A stretch of DNA of 64,000 nt from the NCBI RefSeq assembly GCF_002142215.1, contig NZ_NAST01000005.1:57985-121984 (forward strand). The letters run 5' to 3'. This document shows positions 1 to 8,590 of this stretch, in pieces (positions within the stretch are counted from its first letter, which is position 1; every line of letters starts with the position of its first letter). The notes below the pieces were generated by a model. It made no database searches and was not told the DNA's origin. It saw only the letters and a program-made list of their open reading frames with translations. The stretch comes from Gilliamella sp. N-G2. Lineage in GTDB: Bacteria; Pseudomonadota; Gammaproteobacteria; Enterobacterales; Orbaceae. The position numbers and the translations under genes were made by a program.

Positions 1-1349
1 GATACGTTAATTGCACCACCAATACGAGTAGCAATTTGGGCAAATGGCATCAACTCCATACGTTCTGCTGCAGTCAGGATTGCAACGTCACCAGTTCCAC
101 CTTGACCACTTTGACAGCAAGAAATAACAGCTGCATCAACTGGATACATACCTAGTTTTTTAGCAACAAAGAAACCAGTTGTGACTAAACTCACTACTGT
201 ACAAACAATAACTATTAGGTTGATTACGGTGAAAGCTGCAACGATTTTATCCCACGGTGTGATTGCCACGCCCACAGCGAATAAAATAGGATAGGTTACA
301 GATGTTTGGAAGAACTTGTAAACTACTTGCGAACCACTTAGTACTTTTGGTGAAACACCTGATACTAGTTTAACAAATACTGCAGCAAATAGCATCCCTA
401 CAGGTGCTGGAATACCGGTTACTTTGTGGCCAATCATACCGACCATATAAAGGATAGCGGCTAATAATACACCAGATGCAAAAGTTGTCACATCAATAAC
501 CGACTCTGTTTTAGCCGTTTTGTTGATAATTTGGTCATCTTCTGATGCTGGTAACAAGCGACCATTACCAGTTAAATGAGGATAAGCTTTACCAATACGG
601 TTAAGGATACCACCACAAATAATACCGGTTAAACCACCTAACATAACAATTGGTAATACTCGACCTAGTGCTTCACCTTGTTCCATTCCTAAAATAGATG
701 CATATCCGATTGATAATGGAATTGCGCCTTCACCTACACCACCAGCCATGATCGGTAATACTAAGAAGAAGAATGTTTCAAATGGTGATAAGCCTAATAA
801 ATAACCCACACCAACACCAACTAGCATACCAACAATTTCACCACATACCATTGGTCCGAAGATTTTTAAGAAACCTTGAATAAGCGTTTTCTTATCCATG
901 TTCATAATACTACCAACGATGATACAGCAGATATAAAGATATAAAATATGCGTATCTTTATAGAATTTAGTTGTTGCTTGTACCACAGGGGTAGGCAGAA
1001 TGCCATAATAGACTAGAGCTGATGGAATAAAGGTTGCACAAATTGCTGCTGCCCCCATTTTTCCAACAATTGGTAAACGTTTACCTATTTCACCACAAAG
1101 AAAACCAAAGAAAGCACATGTTACTACCATAACAACTATTTCACTTGGTAATTTACCTGTTACTAATACTTCAGCAAAGATAAGAATACCTGCGATAATA
1201 AATAATGGTAAAGGAATTACACCGATTTTATAATCATCCATAAGTTTCCACCATCCGTATGGCCAGAACTTTTTCGCTTGATCTTCGTGTTTTATCTCAT
1301 TTTTGTTGTTACTATTATGAGTTTTTTCAACTGAATTGAAATCCACCAT
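1..1349 (-). CDS. 2-hydroxycarboxylate (citrate/malate-type) Na+ symporter, 3' end outside window
   Basis: Inner-membrane secondary transporter of the 2HCT (CitS/CitP/MaeN) family, which takes up citrate or malate with Na+ or H+. The reading frame is open from the ATG at 1349 to the window edge, giving about 449 residues without the C-terminus. It shows the two family re-entrant-loop signatures: MAGGVGEG at residues 201-208 and SGQGGTGD at 414-421, plus many hydrophobic segments. A GGAG lies 11 bases before the ATG. It is divergent from the CitA/DcuS-like kinase and regulator, the usual arrangement for a carboxylate carrier controlled by that pair. Citrate versus malate cannot be decided from the sequence. 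Confidence 0.9.
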   Translation of the reverse strand, partial: MVDFNSVEKTHNSNNKNEIKHEDQAKKFWPYGWWKLMDDYKIGVIPLPLFIIAGILIFAEVLVTGKLPSEIVVMVVTCAFFGFLCGEIGKRLPIVGKMGAAAICATFIPSALVYYGILPTPVVQATTKFYKDTHILYLYICCIIVGSIMNMDKKTLIQGFLKIFGPMVCGEIVGMLVGVGVGYLLGLSPFETFFFLVLPIMAGGVGEGAIPLSIGYASILGMEQGEALGRVLPIVMLGGLTGIICGGILNRIGKAYPHLTGNGRLLPASEDDQIINKTAKTESVIDVTTFASGVLLAAILYMVGMIGHKVTGIPAPVGMLFAAVFVKLVSGVSPKVLSGSQVVYKFFQTSVTYPILFAVGVAITPWDKIVAAFTVINLIVIVCTVVSLVTTGFFVAKKLGMYPVDAAVISCCQSGQGGTGDVAILTAAERMELMPFAQIATRIGGAINV

Positions 1350-1401
1350 ATCTTTTTTATCTCCAAAATAAATTTGCTTTGTTTTAATGGTGCATATGGT
1401 G

Positions 1402-1438
1402 ACAAAATATTAATACCAATTTTGTGATATAAATCATA
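1402..1438. promoter_or_regulatory. Divergent control region: inverted repeat and CRP-like site
   Basis: Between the symporter and the sensor kinase there is an inverted repeat, ACAAAAT (1402-1408), a 10-base spacer, then ATTTTGT (1419-1425). It overlaps a CRP-like sequence, TGTGA-N6-TCATA, at 1423-1438. Control by the adjacent regulator together with catabolite repression would be typical for carboxylate uptake genes, but the assignment rests on pattern only. Confidence 0.45.
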
Positions 1439-1534
1439 AATTAAGTGTGGTTTTTATGGTTTTAAAGGCTCTAAGTTTTTTTATGCTGTGTTACACTCCT
1501 CAGCAGATATAGCAATTATTTATTAAGTATAAAA

Positions 1535-3124
1535 ATGCGAAAACGAATACATCTGTCATTTACGACAAAATTATTTTTATCTCTTTTACTCTTTTCATTG
1601 GTGGTTTTGGCATTGATGCAAAGCTACATATGGAATGTGACAGAAAATGTCTTATATCGTAGTTTAGGCGAAAAAGCTCAAATACAGGCGAAAGAGTTAG
1701 CTGTGATTCCTAGCTTAATAAAATATGTAGAAGATAAAGATACTGAACAAATTGCTAAACTTGTTTCAGATATTTTTGAACAAAGCGATGCGAGTTATAT
1801 TGTAATTGGTGATGCAAATGCTTATCGGTTATTTCATACGGCTAATGATTCAATATATTTACCCATGGTTGGTGATGACAATCGAGAGGTGTTAAGTGGG
1901 GTTAGTAGTATAACAATAAGTCAAGGATCTTTGGGCTTAGCGCTAAGAGGTAAAGCGCCAATTATTAGTCATGGAAAAGTGATTGGTATTGTTTCGGTTG
2001 GTTATATGGTAGATGATATTTATGCGTCACATATAAAACAATTTATTCCATTCATTATTTTTTGTTCATTTTTATTCTTTGCTCTGTTTATATTTTCTTT
2101 ATGCTTTGCTAGAGCTATCAAAAAACAGATGTTTAATTTAGAACCTCAAGCAATTGCACTATTGGTAAAGAGTCAGAAATCAATAATGGAATCAATATTT
2201 GAAGGTATTATTGCCATTGATCTTGATTACAAGATTATCAATATCAACCAATCAGCAAGGCGTATGTTAAATATTGATATTGATGATAATAGTCTGCTTA
2301 ATCATGATTTATCTAATTTTATTAAATCAACGGATTTTCTTTATGGTAGTACCAATCAGACTAAAGATGTGCATGACCATATTTGCTATTTCAATAATAT
2401 TATCGTTATTGCTAATCGTATTCGCGTAATTGTTGATGATGAAATTCAAGGATGGGTGATCACCTTCCGAAATTATGATGATATTAATTTATTAAGTATG
2501 CAATTAACTCAAGTTACGCAGTATGTGGATAATTTGCGCGCCTTAAGACATGAACACCTTAACTGGATGGCAACGTTGTCAGGTTTAATTTATATGAAAC
2601 GATATAAAGAAGCGGAATCATTTATTGCGTTACATTCTGCTGATAATCAACAAAATCTAGATTTCATTACCAGCCATTTTCAGGTTCCGGCTATTTGTGG
2701 TTTATTAATTGGTAAATATTCTAAGTCGCATGAAATTGGCTTAAAATTGTTTTTTGATCCCGCCTGCTATTTAGAAGCATTGCCTTCCAAGATAACTGAA
2801 GCCGAATTTATGTCGATATTAGGTAATTTATTGGACAATGCCTTTAATGCGTGTTTAAAAAATAATCAAGGTGATAAATCTATCCATCTATTTTTAAGTG
2901 ATAGAACCGATGAAATTGTTTTAGAAGTCAGTGATCAGGGTTGTGGTATAGACGATAAAATCCGCAATTCAATTTTCCAACCGGGGGTAACCTCACAAAA
3001 TTCGAACGAACATGGTATAGGTTTACATTTAGTTTCTACATATGTGAAGAAAGCTAACGGATATATCACATTTGAAGATAATGAACCTTATGGAACGATT
3101 TTTTCTGTTTTTATACCAAAGTAG
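1535..3124 (+). CDS. CitA/DcuS-family carboxylate sensor histidine kinase
   Basis: Membrane sensor kinase for external di- or tricarboxylates. Layout: transmembrane segment about 12-30; periplasmic PAS domain about 35-165 with the ligand-type motif RLFH (98-101) and RGK (138-140); second transmembrane segment about 171-191; cytoplasmic PAS about 215-320; then a CitA-type H-box with phosphoacceptor H339 in RHEH. The HATPase part shows an N-box (NLLDNAFNA, 431-439), a G1 box (DQGCGI, 467-472) and a GIGL box (494-497). At 529 residues it is of normal length. No good ribosome binding site precedes the ATG. The response regulator follows 20 bases downstream and the symporter is divergent, so citrate or malate is the likely signal. 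Confidence 0.9.
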   Translation: MRKRIHLSFTTKLFLSLLLFSLVVLALMQSYIWNVTENVLYRSLGEKAQIQAKELAVIPSLIKYVEDKDTEQIAKLVSDIFEQSDASYIVIGDANAYRLFHTANDSIYLPMVGDDNREVLSGVSSITISQGSLGLALRGKAPIISHGKVIGIVSVGYMVDDIYASHIKQFIPFIIFCSFLFFALFIFSLCFARAIKKQMFNLEPQAIALLVKSQKSIMESIFEGIIAIDLDYKIININQSARRMLNIDIDDNSLLNHDLSNFIKSTDFLYGSTNQTKDVHDHICYFNNIIVIANRIRVIVDDEIQGWVITFRNYDDINLLSMQLTQVTQYVDNLRALRHEHLNWMATLSGLIYMKRYKEAESFIALHSADNQQNLDFITSHFQVPAICGLLIGKYSKSHEIGLKLFFDPACYLEALPSKITEAEFMSILGNLLDNAFNACLKNNQGDKSIHLFLSDRTDEIVLEVSDQGCGIDDKIRNSIFQPGVTSQNSNEHGIGLHLVSTYVKKANGYITFEDNEPYGTIFSVFIPK

Positions 3125-3144
3125 TTAACAGAGGTGAATAAAGT

Positions 3145-3846
3145 ATGTATGAAATAAAAGAAGATACAATTAAAGTTCTTATTGTTGAAGATGAGCCCAT
3201 TTTAGCTGAATTAAATGCCGAATTTATTCAACGAGACACCAAAGTAGAAGTTATTGGTATCGCTGCAACTTTGGAAGAAGCGAAAGTGATGGTTGAAAAA
3301 TTAAAACCAACATTAATTTTATTAGATAATTACCTACCTGATGGAAAAGGAATTGAATTATTTGAATATATTATTAATAACAATTTAGATTGTTATGTTA
3401 TTTTTATTACTGCCGCAAGTGATATGGATACCTGTAGTAAAGCGATACGGTTTGGCGCTTTTGATTATTTAATCAAACCGGTATCTTATCAGCGCTTAAA
3501 ACATTCACTTGAACGTTTTGAACTGTTTTTATATCGTCAAAGTTTGCAAAAACATGTGAATCAAAGACGTATTGATGAACTTTTTAATCTACAAACTAAA
3601 GACTTTGTTGATATTAATCGCCACTCTAAAGGTATTGAAGAAATTACCTTACAAAAAGTTAAAGATCTATTTATGCAAACTAATGAACCGCAAACTGTAG
3701 ATCAAATTGTCGAAAAAGCCAATATTAGTAAAACCACCGCTAGACGATATTTAGAATATTGTGTGCAAACTAAATTATTAACGGTTGAGCTTAACCATGG
3801 CAAAATAGGTCGCCCTGAAAGGCTTTATAAACGATTAGGTAAGTAA
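3145..3846 (+). CDS. CitB/DcuR-family response regulator
   Basis: Transcriptional regulator phosphorylated by the upstream kinase. The receiver domain occupies about residues 9-125 with the acidic pocket E15-D16, phosphoacceptor D61, T89 and K111. A linker leads to a C-terminal winged helix-turn-helix (about 180-225) of the CitB/DcuR type. AGAGGTG lies 8 bases before the ATG, and the gene sits 20 bases after the kinase, so the two are co-transcribed. The probable target is the divergent symporter gene. Length (233 aa) fits the family. Confidence 0.9.
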   Translation: MYEIKEDTIKVLIVEDEPILAELNAEFIQRDTKVEVIGIAATLEEAKVMVEKLKPTLILLDNYLPDGKGIELFEYIINNNLDCYVIFITAASDMDTCSKAIRFGAFDYLIKPVSYQRLKHSLERFELFLYRQSLQKHVNQRRIDELFNLQTKDFVDINRHSKGIEEITLQKVKDLFMQTNEPQTVDQIVEKANISKTTARRYLEYCVQTKLLTVELNHGKIGRPERLYKRLGK

Positions 3847-3879
3847 TTTTTTTTCGCAAAGTTGGTTATGAATCCTACG

Positions 3880-3902
3880 TTATATAATTTATGATTATAT
3901 AA
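3880..3902. promoter_or_regulatory. Perfect inverted repeat upstream of GST/ABC operon
   Basis: TTATATAA, a 7-base spacer, and TTATATAA again (each arm is itself palindromic) lie in the 160-base gap before the GST gene. A second symmetric element, ATCCA-N5-TGGAT, lies further downstream in the same gap. Either could be an operator; no regulator gene is adjacent. Confidence 0.3.
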
Positions 3903-4006
3903 ATATGCTTATTGGTTATTTTATTGCCTAAATATTTGATGCTAGATTGAATTAATCCAATTGTTGGATGATTTAAATTGCAGTATCAAATAATAGGAGT
4001 AAGCGT

Positions 4007-4963
4007 ATGTCTATAGGAAAAGTAGTAACGACTGAAAATAATGAAATCAGTAAAGATGGTGCTTTTGTCCGTCAAACTAACCGATTTGACACTCCCTTTG
4101 GTAATGAACCTGGCTTATTACCTGTTGAAGCAGGTCGTTATCGACTGATTTGGGCTGCAATTTGCCCTTGGGCTCATCGCCAAATGATAGCCATCAAGTT
4201 ATTGGGTTTAGAGGATGTTATTAGTGTAGGTCAGGTTTCTCCTATAAGAACACCACATGGTTGGGAGTTTTCGCTTGATCCCAATGGCGTTGATCCAGTG
4301 TTAGGGATTCGTTATTTACCGGAAATTTATGCTAAAACCGATCCAGAATATAATGGGCGAGCAACAGTACCTACCGTAGTAGACGTAAAAACAGGCAAAG
4401 TTGTTAACAATGATTATTTTCGATTAACTAATTATTGGGAAACTGTTTTTAAGCCGTTTCATAAAGCTGGTGCACCAGATCTCTATCCAGAACATTTACG
4501 TACTGAAATTGATGAATTGAATGATGTGATATTTCATGAAGTTAACAATGGCGTTTATAAAGCAGGCTTTGCTCGATCACAATCAGCTTATGAGCATGCT
4601 TACCATCTCGTTTTTAATCAGTTAGATAAATTGGAACAACGATTAAGCAAATCTCGTTATCTTTTTGGTGATAACATCACTGATTCAGATATTCGTTTAT
4701 ATGTCACTTTGGCTAGGTTTGACGTTGCCTATTATGCTGCATTCAACACTAATCGAAATCGAATTATCGATTATCCTAATTTGTGGGGTTATGCCCGAGA
4801 TCTCTATCAAATTCCCGCTTTTGGCGATACGACTGATTTTGAGGCGATTAAAAAAGGTTATTTTTTGAGTAATAACGCCCATAATCCTTATGATATTTTG
4901 CCGTTAGGGCCTGATGTTAGTAATTGGAAAACGCCACATAATCGAGATAAACAATTTAGTTAA
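4007..4963 (+). CDS. Xi-class glutathione transferase (glutathionyl-hydroquinone reductase, YqjG/ECM4 type)
   Basis: Cytoplasmic enzyme that removes glutathione from glutathionyl-hydroquinones and similar conjugates. The Xi-class active-site motif CPWAHR is visible with catalytic Cys53, followed by the thioredoxin-like fold and an all-helical C-terminal domain. At 318 residues it has full length. AGGAG lies 8 bases before the ATG. It is the first gene of a five-gene same-strand run with an amino-acid ABC importer (permease starts 26 bases later) and a GNAT acetyltransferase. This suggests handling of imported glutathione- or cysteine-linked compounds rather than general stress defence; that link is inference. 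Confidence 0.88.
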   Translation: MSIGKVVTTENNEISKDGAFVRQTNRFDTPFGNEPGLLPVEAGRYRLIWAAICPWAHRQMIAIKLLGLEDVISVGQVSPIRTPHGWEFSLDPNGVDPVLGIRYLPEIYAKTDPEYNGRATVPTVVDVKTGKVVNNDYFRLTNYWETVFKPFHKAGAPDLYPEHLRTEIDELNDVIFHEVNNGVYKAGFARSQSAYEHAYHLVFNQLDKLEQRLSKSRYLFGDNITDSDIRLYVTLARFDVAYYAAFNTNRNRIIDYPNLWGYARDLYQIPAFGDTTDFEAIKKGYFLSNNAHNPYDILPLGPDVSNWKTPHNRDKQFS

Positions 4964-4989
4964 TTAATTTAAATATTGGGATAATACAG

Positions 4990-5730
4990 ATGCCAAATAT
5001 TATTGATTTTGGATTGATTTTCACCCAAATACCGACGTTACTGGCTTATTTGCCAGTAACACTCTTTATCACCATCTTTTCGATGTTACTTGGCGTAATA
5101 TTAGGTCTAGTTGTTGCAATAATTAAAATGAATAAAATACCTGTCTTAACGCAAATAGCAGCGGTATTTGTTTCATTTATAAGAGGAACACCATTATTGG
5201 TACAGCTTTATTTAAGTTTTTATGGCCTACCAATTTTATTACGTTATGTTAATTACTTTTTTGATACAGATTTTAATATTAATGGCCTCCCGGCAATATT
5301 GTTTGTATTGATTGCCTTTTCTTTTAATGAAGCAGCTTATAACTCTGAAACAATTCGTGCCGCATTACAATCTGTAAATAAGGGGCAAATCGAAGCTGCA
5401 CAATCGTTAGGTATGACATATAGTCAAGTTTTACGTCGTATTGTTATTCCTGAAGCATTTATAGTCGCACTGCCTAACTTAGGTAATACTTTAATCGGAT
5501 TACTAAAAGGAACTTCACTGGCATTTGTTTGTTCGGTAACTGAAATGACTGGTAGAGGTAAAACTTTAGCTGGTCATAGCTATCGTTATTTTGAAGTTTA
5601 TATTTCACTGGCTTTAATTTATTGGGCATTAACCATATTAATTGAATTATTAGTCAAATATTTAGAGAACCGATTAACGATAAGTGAAGATAAAAATACT
5701 CCAAGTTACCGAAGAGGAAAATGGCTATGA
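4990..5730 (+). CDS. Polar amino-acid ABC transporter permease (TcyB/HisM type)
   Basis: Inner-membrane subunit of a polar amino-acid uptake ABC transporter. About five hydrophobic segments are visible. The cytoplasmic EAA loop (EAAQSLGMTYSQVLRR, near residues 134-149) contacts the ATPase, and the RGTPLLVQL segment near residue 59 is typical of the HisMQ/GlnP permease family. It overlaps the ATPase gene by 10 bases, so translation is coupled. Cystine-type importers are the closest match by general appearance, but substrate cannot be read from the permease. Confidence 0.88.
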   Translation: MPNIIDFGLIFTQIPTLLAYLPVTLFITIFSMLLGVILGLVVAIIKMNKIPVLTQIAAVFVSFIRGTPLLVQLYLSFYGLPILLRYVNYFFDTDFNINGLPAILFVLIAFSFNEAAYNSETIRAALQSVNKGQIEAAQSLGMTYSQVLRRIVIPEAFIVALPNLGNTLIGLLKGTSLAFVCSVTEMTGRGKTLAGHSYRYFEVYISLALIYWALTILIELLVKYLENRLTISEDKNTPSYRRGKWL

Positions 5731-6485
5731 TTCATGTTAATAATCTCACTTTATCTTTTCATGATAATTGCATTTTAAATCAAATCAATTTTGCTATTAA
5801 ACCACATGAAATCGTTGCAATTATTGGCGCATCGGGAGCAGGAAAATCGACTCTTTTACGTTGTTTAAATTTATTGGAAAAACCTCAAGCAGGTAATATC
5901 ACTATTGATCACATGTCGTTTGATGTCAGTAAATCTAAACGAGATCAAATTGTTAAATTTCGTCAACAAACAGCGATGGTTTTTCAACAGTTTAATCTTT
6001 TCCCACAAAAGAATGCTTTAGAAAATGTTATGGAAGGGTTACTGATTGTAAAAAAATACTCTCGAGAGAAAGCTGAAAAAATTGCTTACGACAAACTAGT
6101 TGAAGTAGGTCTTGCTGATAGAGTAAACCACTATCCAAAACAACTATCAGGTGGTCAACAACAAAGGGTTGCTATTGCGAGAGCGTTAGCCATGAATCCA
6201 AAGGTTTTATTACTTGATGAACCTACCTCGGCATTAGATCCTGAGTTAGTCGGCGAAGTATTGGCAACTATAAAAATGGCGGCAAAATCGGGTATTACGA
6301 TGATATTAGTTTCTCATGAAATGAGTTTTGTGCATGATATAGCCAGCCGAGTTTTGTTCTTAGATAAAGGGCAAATTATTGAAGATGGATCGCCTAAACA
6401 AGTTTTTTTAAATCCTGTTCATCAAAGAACAAAAGATTTTTTATCTAGATATTATTCAGCAATGCAAATGGATTATGAGATTTAA
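5721..6485 (+). CDS. Polar amino-acid ABC transporter ATP-binding protein
   Basis: Cytoplasmic ATPase energising the importer encoded around it. Walker A GASGAGKST is at residues 36-44, the Q-loop near 89-90, the signature LSGGQ at 142-146, Walker B LLLDEP near 163-168, and the H-loop is SHE. Its 254 residues are normal for GlnQ/TcyC-type subunits. The start overlaps the permease end by 10 bases, and the acetyltransferase follows 18 bases after the stop. Confidence 0.9.
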   Translation: MAMIHVNNLTLSFHDNCILNQINFAIKPHEIVAIIGASGAGKSTLLRCLNLLEKPQAGNITIDHMSFDVSKSKRDQIVKFRQQTAMVFQQFNLFPQKNALENVMEGLLIVKKYSREKAEKIAYDKLVEVGLADRVNHYPKQLSGGQQQRVAIARALAMNPKVLLLDEPTSALDPELVGEVLATIKMAAKSGITMILVSHEMSFVHDIASRVLFLDKGQIIEDGSPKQVFLNPVHQRTKDFLSRYYSAMQMDYEI

Positions 6486-6503
6486 TCAGTAAATGAGGTA
6501 CTA

Positions 6504-6929
6504 ATGGGGATTATTATTCAACAACACTGTGATGATATTAATTGGCAAGAAGTTGCTGATTTACTGGCATTTTATGGCCTAAGTTCGTTCGATGCGATAA
6601 CTCAAGAACAAGTCTTTAAAAGAAGCTATGCGGTAGTTTTTTTATTGGAGAATAATCATGTGGTGGGGGTGGGTAGAGCACTATCAGATGGAATTTGTCA
6701 GGCAGCGATTTATAACATTGCTTTGGCTAAACACTTACATGGTCAGCAATATGGTAGGCTAATTGTCGATAAGCTTATTGAACAAGTAAAGGATTGTAAT
6801 ATTATTCTTTATACACATCCTCAAACGGTTGAATTTTATAAGAACTTAGGTTTTGATTTAATGAAAACTGGTATGGCCATATATCAAACAGATCATCGGC
6901 AGCAAATGAAAGAAATGGGATTCATTTAG
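6504..6929 (+). CDS. GNAT-family N-acetyltransferase
   Basis: Small acetyl-CoA-dependent acetyltransferase of 141 residues. The GNAT core is recognisable: a beta strand with the VVGVGRALSDG segment, then the acetyl-CoA-binding loop HLHGQQYGRLIVDKLI (about 76-91) of the Q/RxxGxG/A type, and the late motif FYKNLGF. Lying inside an amino-acid importer operon, it probably acetylates the imported amino acid or its breakdown product. Similar neighbours occur in Bacillus operons for S-modified cysteines. The substrate is unknown. Confidence 0.8.
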   Translation: MGIIIQQHCDDINWQEVADLLAFYGLSSFDAITQEQVFKRSYAVVFLLENNHVVGVGRALSDGICQAAIYNIALAKHLHGQQYGRLIVDKLIEQVKDCNIILYTHPQTVEFYKNLGFDLMKTGMAIYQTDHRQQMKEMGFI

Positions 6930-6992
6930 ATAGCCTAATTGACTAGCATTTTAATAATATTAACTAATTTTTAACTACAGAGGATCGGCGTT

Positions 6993-7814
6993 ATGAATCT
7001 AAAAAAATGGTATAGCTTTTTGATCTTGGCTGTTTTATCACTGATTGGATGTGATAATCAAAATAAAAACACCCAAAGTACTAAAGTAGAAAAAATCGTT
7101 ATTGCAACATCAGGCGCACCAAGTCCTTTTACGACAGTCAATGATAAAGGAGAGCTGACTGGCTATGATATCGATGTGGTTAAAGCGATATTTGCCAAAC
7201 TACCACAATATGAAATTAATTTTGAAATTACAGAATTTCCATCGGTACTTGCAGGACTTGATTCTCAAAGGTATCAAGTTGGTGCTAATAATTATGCAAT
7301 GAATGAAAAACGTAAGGAGAAGTATTTTTATTCCGATCCAATCTTTAAAAATCAATATGTAATCGCAGTAGCTAAAAATAATAATAATATCAATCGTTTT
7401 AGTGATCTTAATGGAAAATCTACAGAAGTATCACCAGGACTAAACTATGCTACAGCTTTAGAAACCTATAATCAGCAAAACCCTAATAATCCTGTCAAAA
7501 TTGTTTATAGTGAAGCTGATTTATTACCTGTTTTGCAACATGTTGAAAGCGGTCAATATGATTTTCAGTTAATTGATAAAGTAATGTTATCGCAATATAT
7601 TAGTGAACATCATCTCAATTTAAAAATAATTGAACTGAGTAAGGAAGATGAAGATCGTATTGCTTCACCATTTAGTTATCTTTTAATTAGTAAAAGTATT
7701 AAAGGGGAACAATTAACCAAAGATATCAATGAAGGTATCAAAAAAATTATTAGTAGTGGTGAACTAGCACAAATCAGTCAGCGTTATTTTGCTGCTGATT
7801 ATTCACCTAAATAA
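6993..7814 (+). CDS. Amino-acid ABC transporter substrate-binding lipoprotein
   Basis: Periplasmic binding protein anchored by lipid. The signal peptide ends in the lipobox SLIGC with lipidated Cys20. The mature part is a family-3 solute-binding protein: the GELTGYDIDVVKAI segment, a central NYAMNEKRKEKY region and late hinge strands. The 273-residue length is typical. It is the last gene of the GST-permease-ATPase-acetyltransferase run, 63 bases after the acetyltransferase, and completes the importer. Ligand class (polar or sulfur amino acid) is inferred from family only. Confidence 0.88.
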   Translation: MNLKKWYSFLILAVLSLIGCDNQNKNTQSTKVEKIVIATSGAPSPFTTVNDKGELTGYDIDVVKAIFAKLPQYEINFEITEFPSVLAGLDSQRYQVGANNYAMNEKRKEKYFYSDPIFKNQYVIAVAKNNNNINRFSDLNGKSTEVSPGLNYATALETYNQQNPNNPVKIVYSEADLLPVLQHVESGQYDFQLIDKVMLSQYISEHHLNLKIIELSKEDEDRIASPFSYLLISKSIKGEQLTKDINEGIKKIISSGELAQISQRYFAADYSPK

Positions 7815-7820
7815 TAAATA

Positions 7821-8309
7821 TCAATGGTCTAACAGCGGTAAATAAACATCCGTTATCATCTGTTCAGGTTTTACGCTTGTACCAACATTAACATAATGAA
7901 AAATTGGGGGAAAATCTCCCAGTTTTTCTCCACTATTTGGTAACCATTTTTCCAGTAAATAAATAATAGCTTGATTATGATATCTCGAACCTATATCTCT
8001 GGCTTTTGCACAGCGAAGTTGAGGAATCGTTTTATTTATTACTCCATAAATGTTATTAGCAATAGGTTAGCTAATAGCAATACCAAAATCGACATGATGT
8101 TTTTCCGCTGGTGTTATTTTAGGATTGGTATAATGAATGCCGTAGTTTCTATATTTATTATCTAAAAGCTGATTTTCTTGTCGCCATTTTATCAGTTTGT
8201 TTACTGATTCATGTTCTAACTCGGGCGCGCCATAATGCTCAATAACGGCTAACTGTGTCATTGGGAAGAGTACAATTTCGACATCCATATAAAGCTCATA
8301 ATTTATCAA
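7821..8309 (-). pseudogene. GyrI-like (AraC effector-binding domain) gene with one in-frame stop
   Basis: The minus-strand frame from TTG 8309 to the stop at 7823-7821 is 163 codons long and is interrupted once, by TAA at 8069-8067 (codon 81). Before the stop it encodes the start of a GyrI-like small-molecule-binding domain, including the segments LAVIEHYGAPE and NYGIHYTNP. After it, in the same frame, comes the rest: YGVINKTIPQLRCA, EKWLPNSGEKLGDFP and ITDVYLPL, all characteristic of the domain. No frame change is needed to join the halves. An ATG at the MDVEI segment may be the true start. No DNA-binding domain is attached. Most likely a recent nonsense pseudogene; sequencing error or readthrough are alternatives. 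Confidence 0.8.
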
Positions 8310-8368
8310 TAGTAATCATCTTGTTGAATCTTAACACTGATTAAGTATATAAAAAAATCGAATTTCAC

Positions 8369-8397
8369 TTGACAATTGATCTGCTGAAAAAGATAAT
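8369..8397 (+). promoter_or_regulatory. Sigma70 promoter of RNA repair operon
   Basis: TTGACA (8369-8374), a 17-base spacer and GATAAT (8392-8397) match the sigma70 consensus closely. Transcription would begin near 8404 and run into the RNA ligase gene after a leader of roughly 187 bases. Confidence 0.65.
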
Positions 8398-8403
8398 GGC
8401 GCC

Positions 8404-8590
8404 GTTTTTTTAGTCTAATATTTAATTTTTTTGTGAGGTGGCAAAATGCCTGTATTTAACACTTTATCTTAATGCCGACATGGTATCTTCTATTATATTG
8501 TCTTTTAGCTTTTTCTAAAGCACCTACGTTGCAGTTCAATCTATAGATCTTCGCCTTGTCGGTTTTCCCTAATTTTTCGGAGAAAACAAA
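8404..8590 (+). promoter_or_regulatory. Long, possibly structured 5' leader of RNA ligase/HD-Pnk operon
   Basis: No gene is seen between the promoter and the ligase start. The leader contains a long-range helix, CCGACA (8475-8480) with TGTCGG (8557-8562), extended after one mismatch by GGT (8482-8484) with GCC (8553-8555). It also holds local hairpins: GCTTT-TTCT-AAAGC near 8508-8521 and GGCA-AAA-TGCC near 8440-8450. It matches no riboswitch I know. A ribosome binding site, GGAG, lies 9 bases before the ATG, just outside the helix. Confidence 0.4.

Noticed and set aside
7971..8165. Plus-strand 64-codon frame
   Set aside because: It lies antisense to the interrupted GyrI-like gene, whose protein motifs explain the sequence better.
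8439..8454. Sigma54-like -24/-12 element (TGGCA, then CTGTA at the right spacing) upstream of the RNA ligase gene
   Set aside because: The -12 lacks the GC (reads GT), a better sigma70 promoter lies upstream, and no RtcR-type activator gene is near. Kept only as a remote possibility because Rtc operons use sigma54.
8534..8541. T-loop-like TTCAATC in the leader, suggesting a tRNA or Y RNA module
   Set aside because: The flanking bases do not form a T-stem, and no acceptor or D-arm can be drawn.
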